Shown: piece by piece, positions 49,101-61,897 of the stretch
How positions within the stretch are numbered: position 1 is the first letter of the stretch
Layout of the letters: every line of letters starts with the position of its first letter
From: Thunnus maccoyii
Taxonomy: Eukaryota; Chordata; Actinopteri; Scombriformes; Scombridae
Assembly (NCBI RefSeq): GCF_910596095.1
Contig: NC_056543.1
Coordinates: forward strand, 20,979,042 to 21,043,041
Direction: 5' to 3'
Length of the DNA: 64,000 nucleotides
Made by a program: the position numbers and the translations under genes
The notes under the pieces: generated by a model
Seen by the model: the letters and a program-made list of their open reading frames with translations, nothing else
Told to the model about the DNA's origin: nothing
Databases searched by the model: none

Positions 49101-51637
49101 GAGGGAGGACACTAACAAGAGAGACTGAGGGAAACAAAACTTTCCTCCATTTGCGTCACTGCAGTTATGCACTAAAGCAAAGGAACCTTCAGCAGTACAA
49201 GTACAGATTGTCAGTACATCAAAGACAGGTGTCTAGCCTTCTTGGCATTTTCAGGCTCCCTTTTCACCCCTACAAGGCTGCTTTTTAATATCTGTTCAAA
49301 CTTTACATAGTTGCACAACAAATGCTAAAATATAGAGGAAATAGTTTGTATTGTTGTCTTGTGTTTCAAACAAACAGAAACTGCATGAAAGTATGCTAAA
49401 AGGACAATTCTTGATTTAGTTTCAGTTCCAGGGTGGGATTTCTGGAACTGTTAGGTTGAAAAGAGACATCTCTTTGTCTTTACTTCCCTGTGTGTTTGTT
49501 GTTAGTGGTTTATGAAGGGTTAATTTAAATCCCAGTAGGCTGAAATGAAACTAAACTTGCATGAGACTGAACTGTTGTCAAAGGAACTGAGACCAAATAT
49601 CTGTATACTTGCCATGTTTACCTTAGATCTGTTGGTTTAATGAACAACAGATGGGGTAACTTGCAAATTGTAGGGTTTGCAGGGAGTTAGCATGGATCTT
49701 CTCACAATTTCAGCAAGTCTAGCATCAAACTAGAGAATTTTGCCAGAGGAAACATGCCAATCTTGTCTTGCAGTACTACATCCACAATGAATAATTGTTT
49801 GAGATCTGTATACAACTCAGTATTTTATTTCATGTAGGATGTACCCTGTATTTCATAATAGTCACAATTTGTTCATGATGCAGACAATGCTATAAAGTTG
49901 TTTTCATCATATCATTACACTTAATTATTATTACACTTATAATTATGTAGTCTAGTCTTTCTTCTGCTACTCTCCACACTTCCTTATCATCTACTGTTGT
50001 GTGTCAATCTGTATTGTTGCTTTGGCAAGTATCTCAGCCTTGCCAACGGGAAAACAAACAGCCGGTTGAGTATACTTGTACATGATCAAGAGTGTGTGTA
50101 CATTTCAGTACATTGTGTGTATGTGTGTGTGTGTATGTGCACACTTGCTCACATACACAGGAGCTATCTTAGGGAACATCGGCACTTGAATTTGAGCAGC
50201 TGTGAACGTAGCATGATGCCATGAGCAGAATGGTGATGAGGGTTAGTATTAGATCCAACTTTGCAAGGGTCTATTAGCCCACTGTGAGTCACAGATACAG
50301 TATGAGTTTCAGTGTGTGCCAGGCAGCGGTCACGGTTTTCGTTCCTAGTCAGCCGAGAACAGAGCAAGGTGAGAGGAGGACGTCTCTCTGTACTGAGTGG
50401 TGCGCTCGTTGGGAGCTGCACACAAGCAGGACCGCGCTGCTCTTTTGTTTGTCTGGTTATTGATTGTCTCTGGCTAAAGCTTGCAGACATCCTTTATGTT
50501 CCCATGTTGTCCATTGTGCCAGCTGCTTGGAGCTGGGAGCCTGGGGTGAGAGATAGACAAAGGCAGAGAAAGAGATGGACTCGCTTCCAATTTAAGGGAT
50601 TCTGAAGTTGACGAGAGGAGGGCAGGGAAGGTGATTTAGAGGGAAAAACAGAAACATAATTATTGGCAGAAAGTGAGGCATTCAGCATGAGAACACGTGA
50701 AAAGTAGCAGTTTCACATGAAAAAATCAGTGTTTCTTTGATGCTGTTCGGTGGTCACAGGACGTCTGGGAGGGGCTCTATGTGAGCCGAGCAACCCCTAA
50801 CATTTTCTCAGCTTGTTTCTCTGATAATTAAAGATCCAGACATCCGATGACTAAAATCCTTCATCCAGTTGCAAGATATACTTAAAAATGACCAAGATCT
50901 AAAAAGTTTATCGTTAAAATGTGGCTTAAAACTGAATAAATTTATGACAGTTTCTGGCAGACAGCTACAATGCCTATGTATTATCTTTATGTGTATACTC
51001 TTTGGTAGAGGCCATTATGGCGGAATACCACAATGCTGATGCCCCCTTTACCAAAGAGTATAAGTGCACAAGATGATAATCATCTTATGTGAATGAAAGG
51101 GACCGTTACCTTGATTAAAATTACGGATTTCACTGGGTTTGAAAATTGTTGGAAACATTTGGAATAATGTAAGTACACAACTGAAAAAAGTATATAACAT
51201 ACTGTAGGTCTAGTCGTTTTTAGACATTTTAATGTGGAATAGTTACATATTATAGCTTTAATTGACAAATTCTGCTCCATCTCTCACTGCCTTTGTCATG
51301 AACTAATTTACAGCATGTTGTTCATTTTGTAAATTATGGTCCCATTTAGAGTAAAATAGACAATAAAGCAGGGTATGCTTTAGGGCATGGCTATGTTGTG
51401 ATTGACACATGACATCGCTACAATGGCAACAATGTTGGTTACGTACATTAGCATCGTATCCCCAGATTAGAATAGGAATGTTACATAGCTGACACTATGT
51501 ATGTTTTCAGTTCATGAAAGTTAATTGTAAAATTTTGGTCGCTTAAAAATCTTGTTCAGCGTTCATTTGTACTAAAAGACCCTCTATGGAGTTGCTAGCC
51601 AAAATTAGCATTTGTATTAGCATTATCACAGTTAACC
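46103..51637. other. Intergenic or intronic sequence
   Basis: No coding sequence is supported. A short tandem, gagaagctagtg twice, occurs at 46572-46598, and a hairpin at 50994-51062. The remainder is unremarkable unique-looking sequence. Confidence 0.45.
50994..51062. other. Imperfect hairpin, 69 nt
   Basis: The left arm tatactctttggtagagg pairs with cctttaccaaagagtata on the right with one mismatch. The loop is about 33 nt. The base composition of the arms differs from the GC-richer loop. Confidence 0.6.
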
Positions 51638-51846
51638 AAAGACTGTAAATGCACCGTGCTAACCAAGCTAGCAACTAGTGTCAGAGTAAGCTCCACAGTT
51701 TCATCCAAATATGGTCACCTCTGGCTCCAAAAATCCAAGATGGCGATGGTTGAAATGCAAACTGGAGGCTTCAAAATGGGAGTCCACAAACCAATGGGTG
51801 ATGCCATGGTGGCTATGTCCATCATTTTTTTTACAGACTATGTACT
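51638..51846. mobile_element. MITE related to the 3205-3846 element, degenerate
   Basis: It contains ccaagatggcgatggttgaa, gtccacaaaccaatgggtga and the end ttacagactatg, typical of the fish family whose ends read tagactgtatat with aagatgga. The left end is eroded. Confidence 0.6.
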
Positions 51847-53637
51847 CGACATTGCAGCTCCCTGCTAAACTGTCACTTGCCGCTGGTCTGCTGCTTGCTA
51901 CCGTTAATTAAATAGCTATTATGTGGCAACATTTACAAGAAGTAAGTCAACGTTTAAAATGAAAACCCATCAATGAAAAGGAGGACAAAGCACATAAAAA
52001 AAGAAAGTTTGTGGAAATGGAAGTTTGAAGAGTTTCAAGAGGCTGACTACAGTAACTGTTTTGATGCTGAAGCTGTGGTGATGAGTTGTTCTGTGTTTTG
52101 CCAGTAAACCAAAGACAAGAACAGAAACAACTTCTATTTCTGGATTTGTAAGTAGGAATATTGTTAGCCATAAGATCCTGGTCTGTCTGCCTTTGGTCAT
52201 GAAGTGAATAATGCAGATTTAATTCCAATCTATGTGCACTTGAGCAAGAGACATAAATGTCTGTTTGATAGAGTGGAGTTTCTCAGTGCTGAGCATCATA
52301 CAGAGAAGCTTTAAAATCCTTGCAGGCAACGATCCACCTTGGAATTGGCTAATATAGCTGCTAGACTCCTAACTTATAAATTATTAATATTAATCAGTAA
52401 TGCCTGCTGTTAAATTTAAACCTGTACTGAGCTCCAGTTTTGGAGGCCAAATAGTTGGATTACAATGTAATCCAGCCCACATAGTGATACTCATTAAACT
52501 GATTTCAGACATGCAAACAGAGGTCTGTGGACTGTAGCTGTTTTTATGTAATTCATTCATTTTTAATGATCAAAAATCTCTGACAAAGATCCTATTGAGT
52601 TCATTGAGAACATTATGTTCATTATTGCAAATTCCTTTATGCTGTTTACAATCTTTGCTTGTAATAGACATCTGTAAAATTTGCTTCAGTCTTAAATGTC
52701 TTCTTTGTGGGTAATGCTTCTGTATTCCTGCTGCTGTGCCTGTGCTTGAGTGCAGGCTAGCAGCTTATGTTGTGCATGTTGCCTTCTAGTATCTCGAATC
52801 CATCCCTAGTCAATGAAGTTGCTTATTTGTGCTCTACCAGGTAACTTTCAAAGAAAAGAGTGGATGAAAGAGGCTTCTGTGCATTTTATTTATTCATGAA
52901 TCTTTTTTTTTTTTTGGTTTCTGCTGTGCTAAGGAGCATTGTATGCTTTGATAGGACACCTCACTTTCCATCTCAGCCCTGCCAATTAAACACTGTCTAA
53001 GAACAGGGATGGAAGAAACACTAAATCAACCTTCTAATCCTGTGTAACAAACTTGTGTGCAGCTGGTGCAAAATACATCAGCGCGTCACTCCCATAATCT
53101 CGAGAGCATGTCAAGAAAACCAGCATGACATCAGCACCAGAGACCAGTCAGAGGGCCGAGCTCTTTTAACCACCCAGTCATTAGCTTAAATACATATTAC
53201 ACTTGAGCAGTTAAATATGACTCACCTTTAAATCAGCCACCATCAAAATGTTGTCGGTCTTTGTATTGCCAAAGGATATTTGTTCTTTTTTTTTTAGAAT
53301 ACCGTTTCAGTTGCATTTGGTCATAAATATTTAATTCCTACAAATAGTTCTTGTACATTTTGATTACTCTCTCCCTGAGTAGCGAGAGAATATCCACCCG
53401 GGTGTAACTCATCTGGTAGCCCATTTGTCAACACCCTTGTTGATGCTTGGCTGCTCACAGTGAAACCTCGTTATTACATATTCTAACATATCTTTAACTA
53501 ATCCTTGAAGATAATGATCATGTGGCCAAAAGATGAGGTTAAATATGCTGACTATACTTGTGTGTGTATTAAGGTAACTAACAGTTTGAAGATACTGAAG
53601 ATACTGAGCTCAGGTGTCAGATTAACGAGGTCTGAAG
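51847..53637. other. Intergenic or intronic sequence
   Basis: No gene or repeat is recognised with confidence. Poly-T runs lie at 52905 and 53285. Confidence 0.45.
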
Positions 53638-53999
53638 TAGAGCTGCAATGATTAGTCAATCAGTTGCCACCTATTAAATTAACTGCCAACAGTTTTGATA
53701 ATCGATTAATAGTTTTGAGTCATTTTTTAATAAAGACATGTCCAAATTCTCTGATTCCAGCTTCTCAAATGTGAGTATTTTCCGCATTTTTTAGTCTTCT
53801 TTGACAGTAAAAGATATCTTCAGGTTGTAGACTGTTGGACGGGTCAAAAGAAGACATTTGAGGACGTCACCTCGGGCTTTGAGAAACGGTGATCGACATT
53901 TTTCACCACACATTTTATGGACCAAACAGTCGATCAATTACTCAAGAACATAACAGTCAGATTAATCAATAATGAAAATAATCATTAGTTGCAGCTCTA
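53638..53999. mobile_element. MITE with agagctgcaa ends, ~360 bp
   Basis: The ends are tagagctgcaatgattagtc and, inverted, tagagctgcaactaatgatt. The flanks gtctgaag (left) and gtctgtga (right) share five of eight bases, which suggests a decayed 8-bp duplication (hAT-like). Internal motifs such as gattaatcaataatgaaaat are typical of this family in fish. There is no ORF. Confidence 0.8.
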
Positions 54000-56868
54000 G
54001 TCTGTGATTCAGAAAATTCACTTAGATTTGATACATTACGGCGGTGTTATGATTTAATACATGGCCTTAGAAGGTGCCTGTTCCATTTCCAATTTGTTAA
54101 AACCTAATAAATGTAGAAAATCTCACATCAAGTTTCACATAAAGAACATCTGTGATTTAAAAAAATAAACAAAGACCATTTCAGAATGTTTCATCAGTAG
54201 GATAAACAACAAAAACAACAGCAGGGCTTTTGCCACGTAAAAATAAAACCTGATATAGTGACAAAAACACAAGCTGTCACCTCCTCAGTTAAACAACAAC
54301 AATAAACATAGTAAATCATAAAATTCACTGTATATTAAATGGGGAACCTTGTGTGGAACAACATGATACTATATGCAGTATTGTTATGCTCCTAAAATCA
54401 ATATAGCTGTTGGAAAATCATATTACTTTGACCATGCAAGTATAGAGGAGAGGGGTTAAGATATAGACAGAAGGAGGGAAGGTAGATAATGTAATCTAGT
54501 GAATAGAAAGGCACTGGATTCATTTAAATGCTGGTGTGTGTTTGTGTGAATTTCTCATTAACAAGAGCTTGTAATCACATAGACTAGTGGACGATTGGGA
54601 TGAGAAGGATTTTTTTTGTTTCTGGTAGATTCACTATGCTTTTTTGCTCAGGAAGCTTTATTGTGCGTGTGGATGCATTCGCAAAGTTCTGTATTTGCAT
54701 GGCGACATTAAGTCATCCATAATACATGCAAATAGTATTCACAGTTGAAAATTTGGCTGGTAAAATAAATATTTATTTGTGTAAATATATCACATATGAT
54801 GAATAATTAATCCAAAGAGATCTCTTTTCATATTTAATGCATCACCCCCAAACTTTCCAAGTGCCTTTGGCTTTGTCGTAATTGGGAACATATCCTGCAT
54901 CAGACATCCTGCATTATTAGTGTCAGTTACCAGATCACACACGAGCCCGCATACAAGCATGCACACTATCGGGTGTGGTAACCATAGAAATCATGACGGA
55001 AACACAGTCGCTGTACTGATTGACACCTGAGGGTGATGATGGCAGAATGACAGCTGTGTCAAACAGAGAGAAATTTGTCATCTCCTGTGGGATAAAAGCT
55101 GTTATAATGAGTTTGTCACTGCTGTATGGAAGCAGGGAGGCGCAAAACAGCCAAATACAGCATATGTTTTTTGTACAGTATGGGCTATCAGTCATTACAT
55201 TGAAGCTGATACTATACAAACATGTGCAGATGTGTGTGTATATATTTATATATATGTATAGAGTTGCACATATTCAGAAAATGGATTAAAGACATTGAGA
55301 AGTTGATGCGTAAATTGTCGAGTGAGTGTTTTCTTTCAACTTGCATTAAAAAAGCTTGTAATAGCTTCATTTTTTCTTTTAACAGAGAGATTTAAATATC
55401 TCTCATATATAATGAAGCCTTTTTCTTCACTCTATCCGCACTCTCTCCGCGCGCCTCGCTGTGTTTTGGTACTTGACCTAATTGTTGCTCTAGAGAGGTA
55501 TCGGGACGTGACTCCAACCCACTATCAGGTAGATGTTACGCCAAGCGATGACTCGACTCGTCTTATAGCACAATGTTTCACATTTAGCCTAGACCTCGTG
55601 TCACCTTTTTGTCCCAGCGTTCTAGCACGTCACCGCTCCCTGATACAGCATGTTACATATCTATCGCTGCAGGCAGAGATAGCAAGATTTCGAACGAGCC
55701 ATTAATGTTTCATGACATTCGGATGGAAAAGCGTGACATTTTCTTGTCAGATCTCCCGCTGTGAGGTCTGGATGTCACGGGTAAAGTGTTAATGGGGAAG
55801 TCATTGTGTTATCCTTGATCAAAAAATACTACACTACTTAGCAAGCCAGGGGTGGCAGAGCTGTGCATGTGCAATCTGCCGGTGATATTTAGCAACGTGA
55901 CTTATTTAGTGTTAATTGTAACCTTTGCAAGCAGTCAGAAACACAAGCACACACACACACGCATACACACACACCCAAATCTGGAATATTATTTTACTCA
56001 GGTAGATGTTGGAGCAGTTGTTCCGGTAGAGTTTTGCAGAAGATGCAGCGCACTGTTTCTGTGACCTGATTTCCTATGACAGGAATTACTCGAGCATCCA
56101 GTCTGACACAAATACACACACACCAACACACACACACATCCATTTCCCTTTCAAGCTCGCTCTGCTGCTCCTCCATGTTCACTATACTGTCACAAAATGA
56201 ACCTCACCTGCTTCTCACGTTCTTTTCATCCCAATCTCCACATGTTATCTTCCCATGTTTGACAGCAATGGGACATCATATACTAGCTTAAAATCTCCCA
56301 CATAAAATACAGCATGCTCTATATCCTACAGATGTGTGGGTACCGTGGCACAGATTTTTCTAAAAATGTGTGTCACAATCCTGCTTTTAGTCATACACTG
56401 CACAGCCTGTTAAGCATTTCTACGCTCATCCATATTGTGTGTCTTCAGTCTGTCTTGCTATTTCACGTTTTCTCTTTAGTCTGCTGTTTTTTTTTTCTTC
56501 TCTCTCTCTCTGCTTCTCTCTCCCATCTCTTTCTTCCTCCCTCACACCCCCCCCCCCCCCCTGCCCTCCCCACCTCGCAAATCCTCTTTTTAATGCAAAG
56601 CTTAGGTATTCATACATGCAAATGAGCCGTAAAGCACAAAATCACAGAGATTGCCCCACAGACACACTGACACTGCAAGCACAGTGCACATTGCATCACT
56701 TACTGTAACACTTGCTGTGTGTTGGAGCATGATAAACGCATGATGGAGCGTGTGGTCTCAAAACCCTGCCGTTCTAGTTAACTCTATCTATAAGTTGTTA
56801 ATTTGTGGCCGGCTCAAGACAATTGATGAGCACTTAACCTGCACCAAAAGCACCGCACTGCAGCAGCT

Positions 56869-56899
<31 letters not shown>

Positions 56900-57339
56900 T
56901 TAGCTGTCCTTCTACACAGTTTAACAGTTCCCTCTCTCTCTCTCTCTCTCTCCCTGTCTATTGCCATCTCCTGATTATTTTTCTTTCTCTTGCTCCCCCT
57001 GCTGTATCTGCATTTCCACCATTTTCTATTCCTATCTCTATCCTCCTGTTTTCTCCAGTGACCTCCCTTGCTCTCCCTCCCTCGCTCTCCTTATCTGTGT
57101 TGCTCTCTTTCTTTGTGTTATATCTACAGTGTGAGGAGGCACAATTAATCCCACCCCCCCAAAAAACACCCCTTTTTTTTCTTCCTTTGGCTCAGAAGGT
57201 AGGGGATTGTCCAAAGAAGTGTGCATCTGTATGAGTCACTGTGTATGTGTGTGTGTGTGTGCGTGTGATAGAAGGAGACTGGTAGGGGGTGTGTAAGGAG
57301 GTGAAGAGCATTGCGTCATCGGGGGTGTGTTGAGCGGGA
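54000..57339. other. Intergenic or intronic sequence
   Basis: No gene is supported. A higher-complexity, CpG-containing block at about 55300-55760 differs from its surroundings. Poly-C (56547-56561) and (TC)n tracts (56868-56900, 56933-56952) follow. Confidence 0.45.
56547..56561. repeat. Poly-C run
   Basis: About 15 consecutive C in a pyrimidine tract. Confidence 0.9.
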
Positions 57340-57509
57340 GGTGGGCTGAGCCGGCTGTCAATCAGTGACGTGAGTGTAGCACGTGCGTCGGTCATGGCTG
57401 GGAAGACGTTGTGCGACGGTTATCTGGCTGTAGGCGAGGAGAGCTAGAAAGAGCCGCAGCTCCCTTGCCGACGGGTTGACCGAGGGAGTGAATGTCTGTG
57501 TATGTGCGG

Positions 57510-57534
<25 letters not shown>
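57510..57534. repeat. (TG)n microsatellite in the CpG-rich segment
   Basis: About 12 TG units just ahead of the candidate upstream ORF. Confidence 0.92.
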
Positions 57535-57540
<6 letters not shown>

Positions 57541-57555
57541 TCTGAGTCTGTGCGC

Positions 57556-57657
57556 ATGTACATGCCGCCCGGGCTGCAACTGGAGCTGCTACCGCTGCTG
57601 CTGCCGCTGCTGCTGCTGCTGGTGAATAATGCAGACAGGGGAACGGAGTTTGGATAG
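57556..57657 (+). other. 33-codon leucine-rich upstream ORF (candidate)
   Basis: ATG at 57556 and TAG at 57655. The ORF encodes MYMPPGLQLELLPLLLPLLL followed by LLVNNADRGTEFG. The run comes from CTG/CCG trinucleotides, so the peptide looks like a signal sequence but may simply reflect a (CTG)n-like repeat. If the segment is transcribed as a 5' UTR exon, this would be an upstream ORF. No homology is recognised. Confidence 0.25.
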
Positions 57658-57902
57658 CATGCAGGGAGCCAGATTAATAATGCATCTTGCCGGGTTACAA
57701 GCTCTGCATTAGTTAGTTTTGCTGGAACCTGTAGCTGCCTACTGTCTGCCTACCTGACTTACTGACTCCTCTCCTACCTTTTTGCCTGCCACTGCCAGCC
57801 TTTTCTACCTGACTGGCGGACTGTCTGACTTATTCAGAAAATGTCTCACTACCACTTCATCAAATGCTGTAAGTAGCCACTTAGCATCTCTTTATCTGTG
57901 CA

Positions 57903-57906
<4 letters not shown>

Positions 57907-57938
<32 letters not shown>
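57907..57938. repeat. (TG)n microsatellite
   Basis: Sixteen TG units, 40 bp inside the putative intron that starts at 57869. Confidence 0.95.
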
Positions 57939-57939
<1 letters not shown>

Positions 57940-58102
57940 ACGCGCAAGTGTACTTGAACATGCCTCAGCCATGGGTGTGTGCCTGTTGTATTACCACTTA
58001 CTGTATGTGCAGGGTGTCATATACTGTGTGGGTTTACATGCTCAAGAATTCTGGTCACCTGCTGCCGACACAGCATCACAATGTAAACTTCAAATGGGTA
58101 TT

Positions 58103-58132
58103 TGTGTGTGTGTATGTGTGTGTGTGTGTGTG
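58103..58132. repeat. (TG)n microsatellite, interrupted once
   Basis: TG units with one TA interruption. Confidence 0.9.
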
Positions 58133-59904
58133 CAGTAAGTGGGTGTGTGTGAGCTTGCTGCAGAGAGCTGCTGCAAATGTGTGAAGCTGACCGGTGAATG
58201 CGGCAGGTACGTAGCAGCAGAGGGAAAGAAAGATAAAACAGAGCCACAAAGATGCAGATCCCATGAGCGTCTGGCATATTCATAACACACTGACAGACTG
58301 ACTGAGAGAGAAAGTCATTTCAGAGGGAGAAGGACAGATGGAGAGAAACTGAGGGTGATTTTTAGAGGAGCGTTGGAGAGAGCGAGGGAACGGCAGGGTT
58401 GGGAAATGGAAAAGGAGGTGAGGATAGGATGAGTGACATGTGAAGGATGTGGCCAAGTGGTGGGAAGAGTGGTGAGGAGACTTGGTGGAGGAATGAGGGA
58501 GAGTGATGCTACTTTGAGAGGTAAGAGCAAGGAAGGAGGAGAGGAAAGAAGGAGAATAAAGGAGGACAAATAAGATAATTCATTGATAGAGGTAATAAAG
58601 GCAGTCAGAAAGTCTCTCCTTGATTCTGAGAACCCTACTTGTCTCCCCTTACTACATATATTTATCTAGCCATATCCTGTATGTTTATGGTATCTGCAGC
58701 TCAAAGTCTGTGTGTGTGTGTGTGTGTGTGTGCTATTTTCAAATTTACAAGCTCCTGCAGTGCTGTCAGTGTTATTAGCTGGAGCCTGCATGGGATGTTT
58801 CACATTCAATCAATAACTGATAGCCAGGAGATGGGTTAAAAAGATGTCTCTCTTTAACACTGTATCTCTTCTCAAATCCATTTAGCCCTTGTTTCCCATT
58901 TGACTCCTTGTCCTACTGTCCTCTCCCACTCTCATTCACATTCCATGTTTCTGCGTAGAGGAATTCATCACACAGCAGCAAACGTCAGTATTACTTTTGT
59001 ATGTCGGTTTAGAGCAGACATTATGTCATCCTGTGGTTTTTCCATCCAACTATTGAGTGAATTTTGTGCAAAGCTTTTGAAATAAATTTGAAAAATGAAC
59101 TAGTAATGATGTGTGTTTTCATCAGCTAGTTCATTTACATACTATATTCATGTGAAAAATGGGAAACTGAAGTATGTATCGATCGAGGGAAAATTCTTAT
59201 TGATCTTTCCTGTCAGCTAATGTCGGCTATATTTGATGTTTCCATCTGAAAAACTGAAGCCAAAGAAATGCTCCTGGCAATGTTCTGTCTATGACAAGTC
59301 ACGAGGGACAGACTTTGTATTCACAATATGTCACAGCTAAAGCCACAAGTGAACTGCCGGGCAGTTCAAGTGGAAGTTAAAGTGCAGTCGTAGTGCACTA
59401 AGCTTACATCATTATTTATTTAAGAGTACATTTGTATCACTTTATCTTTACTGATAGGATATGCTTTACTTCAGGGTGTTCAGCTGGTCTTGATAGATAA
59501 TTTTTTAAAAATCCAGTATCCAGTACATAATGTTTTGTGTGTGAGTCGTGTCAGCATCAATATGCCATGTTATGTGACGTCTGTCATGTGCAGGGAGTTT
59601 ATGGGTTGACGCGACTATACCCTTGAACGCAGGGTGACAGAGAGTGTGAAGGATATAAGTGGCAAAACCAAAGAAAAGACAACAACAGAGTCAAGACAGA
59701 GATGGAGACAGAGAAAGAGATGCTTTGTAAATGCAACCCATCCACATTTTGTGTTGTGTAAGAGACAGAGCTATTGCGCTTTATGATATCGGCTACCTTA
59801 TGTGACTTGTACTACAAGAGAGGTATAAAAAACGGCCTTGTTCTGGCAAAGCTGTCTCTAATCACACTCACAGTTTACCATTAAACCTTTAATAGATCTT
59901 TAAT
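58133..59904. other. Putative myo16 5' intron sequence
   Basis: No coding exon is supported. Purine-rich sequence at 58290-58570, then AT-rich. An 8-bp inverted repeat (tgaactag ... ctagttca) lies at about 59095-59135. Confidence 0.4.
58709..58732. repeat. (TG)n microsatellite
   Basis: Twelve TG units. Confidence 0.93.
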
Positions 59905-60247
59905 AGATGGGATGGCAATGTCGGTTGGTGATGGCAGTGAAATTTTGATGGTCCCCAGAGGATGAAGCCTGTTTACTTTGATGATCCCCTGACTTCTCCT
60001 CTAGCGCCACCATGAGGTCGACATTTTTGTTTTTTTTTAGTGAAATGTCTCAATATCTATGGGATGGATTGCCATGAAATTTGGTACAGATATCCCTACT
60101 GACTTTTTCTCTAGTGCCATCATGAGGTCAAAATTTCAATTTGTCCAACGCTTTGGTTTATCTATCTAACAGTTTGCTCACCTTTTACAATGAAAAAGAC
60201 AGCCTCACAGAGCCATTAGCATGGCTGTTGACTTTTAGTCTTGTTTG
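59905..60247. repeat. Dispersed fish repeat, copy B
   Basis: It contains ggatggattgccatgaaatt, ccccagaggatgaa, atcatgaggtcaaaatttca and the closing gcctcacagagcc, the signature of the same family as 5950-6408. The internal order is partly duplicated. Confidence 0.65.
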
Positions 60248-60360
60248 TACCCACTTCCACACACCTACTGAGTTATGTACTCACAATAAATCCATGGCCA
60301 TTAGACTGACACATTGGCCAAAGCTGGTCATCTGGGGTGTGCATATATGATATATATATA

Positions 60361-60710
60361 CACTCACTGGCCACTTCATTGGGTACACCTGTGCAATCTA
60401 ATGCAATCCAATACATCAACTCTGCCATAAATTCTACATTTACAAAGCTTGTACATTTTCAGTTTTTGTTGACATTGTCAGAAAGGTAATAATTCTACTT
60501 TATGTTTATTATTGAGGTCGTAGTGGCTGGCGGTGGTGTACTGGAGTGCATTATACTGAATGGTGTTCGTAATATTTTGTCCACCCCATTAACATACATG
60601 AGGGAAGCAAAATGTTAGGAACACTTTTCAATACAATGCACTTAGTACATCACCACCACCCACTACAAGCTCAATAATAAACATAAAGTAGAATTAGTAT
60701 AACATATACC
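60361..60710. mobile_element. Foldback DNA element
   Basis: It starts cactcactggccacttcatt, a familiar fish element end. Inside, arms 60490-60585 and 60600-60696 are inverted copies. The outer 27 bp are identical, beginning taattctactttatgtttat, and the rest is about 75-80 percent similar by eye. There is no ORF. Confidence 0.75.
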
Positions 60711-61074
60711 AGTGCACCCACTGTAAAAGGAGTCTTTGAACCCAGACTGAACACACAAAAGTGACATATTAGAAAGGGCTGCAAGTGTATGAGTAGAAGG
60801 GGAAAAAAAGGAGGCAATAACACAGGGCTGAGGAAGCTGGACTATAGAGAGATGGAGTGGCATTATATTGAAAAAGGCAGTAGGTTGAGTGTGTTTTTGA
60901 GTTTGTATGTGTTTGTTTGCTCAATCTGCAGCCAAGTTCCTAGAAAAAAAATAAAGTAGACACCTGGCATGAACAGTGTAATAATGACCCCCGTGGTGTG
61001 GAATGTGAACACAAAAGAATGGTTTTTTTTACATGTCTAACCAGAGCAGATGGCACTGGTGTATTGTGCAGGAG

Positions 61075-61102
<28 letters not shown>
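61075..61102. repeat. (TG)n microsatellite
   Basis: Fourteen TG units. Confidence 0.93.
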
Positions 61103-61109
<7 letters not shown>

Positions 61110-61897
61110 GCAAATAGGGGTGGAGGGGGCAGGTGTTTGAATGAATGTGTAGATGTATATCAAGCAGAACAAAGCACAAAGAGACACATCAGCTTCATTT
61201 GTCTGCCTGGACAGCATTGTGTCTCTCTGATAAAGATCTAGTCCAAACACACCTCAGTGCCTACAGATGAGAAACGGCAGTGTATAGGATTGACACAAAG
61301 TAGCAACAGTCCACTCATGTCTGTTACTGACATTTTGCTTTTCACTCTTGAGTGTTCAAAGACCTTTTGTATGTCGCTCTCTGCATATGCAAAGAGTTAA
61401 AGAGAGATGAGAAAGAGACAGAGGGGTGTGTGTGGAAAACATGGGGACAACATGTAATACTTCAAAGGTGTCCCGCTAACAATACTTTTCCACCTGACGA
61501 GCAGAGCGACGTGTGCTCAGTTACATAAAGAAAAAGATGAAATACTGAGACAGAGACGTAGAGACTCATTCAAAGAGATCAATGGAGAGACAAACTTAAA
61601 AATTAAACAAAGTGGGCACAAAAGGACAAGAGCAACAAAGGCGCAACAAAGTTGAGTTTGATCAAAGAATGCGTAGGACTTAGAGACAGCAGGGCCAAAG
61701 AGAGTCTGTGAGTCAGAAAGACAAACACAACATTCACTCTGTCTCTGCTTAGACATCTTCTTCTTCATGTTCTGCTTGTCCTCTGGGCTGGCTGTGACCT
61801 GAATTTGTCAAATTGTCAATGCCATCAATGCCAGATTGTGCACTTGGTATATGAACGTATACACACAAAGTTCCTCCATTGATGTGTGTACTTTGAC
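61103..61897. other. Non-coding sequence
   Basis: Purine-rich, nothing recognised. ORFs here lack domains. Confidence 0.4.

Larger units (their letters stand above)
57340..57868 (+). promoter_or_regulatory. CpG-rich segment with candidate 5' non-coding exon
   Basis: This segment is clearly richer in CpG and GC than its AT-rich neighbours, for example around 57361-57480 and 57541-57600. It includes a half-CRE (gtgacgtgag) at about 57365 and ends in an excellent donor, GCT|GTAAGT, with the intron starting at 57869. It lies 5.9 kb upstream of the first coding exon of myo16 on the same strand, which suggests a promoter and 5' UTR exon of that gene. The donor is seen; the exon and its link to myo16 are inferred. 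Confidence 0.4.
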
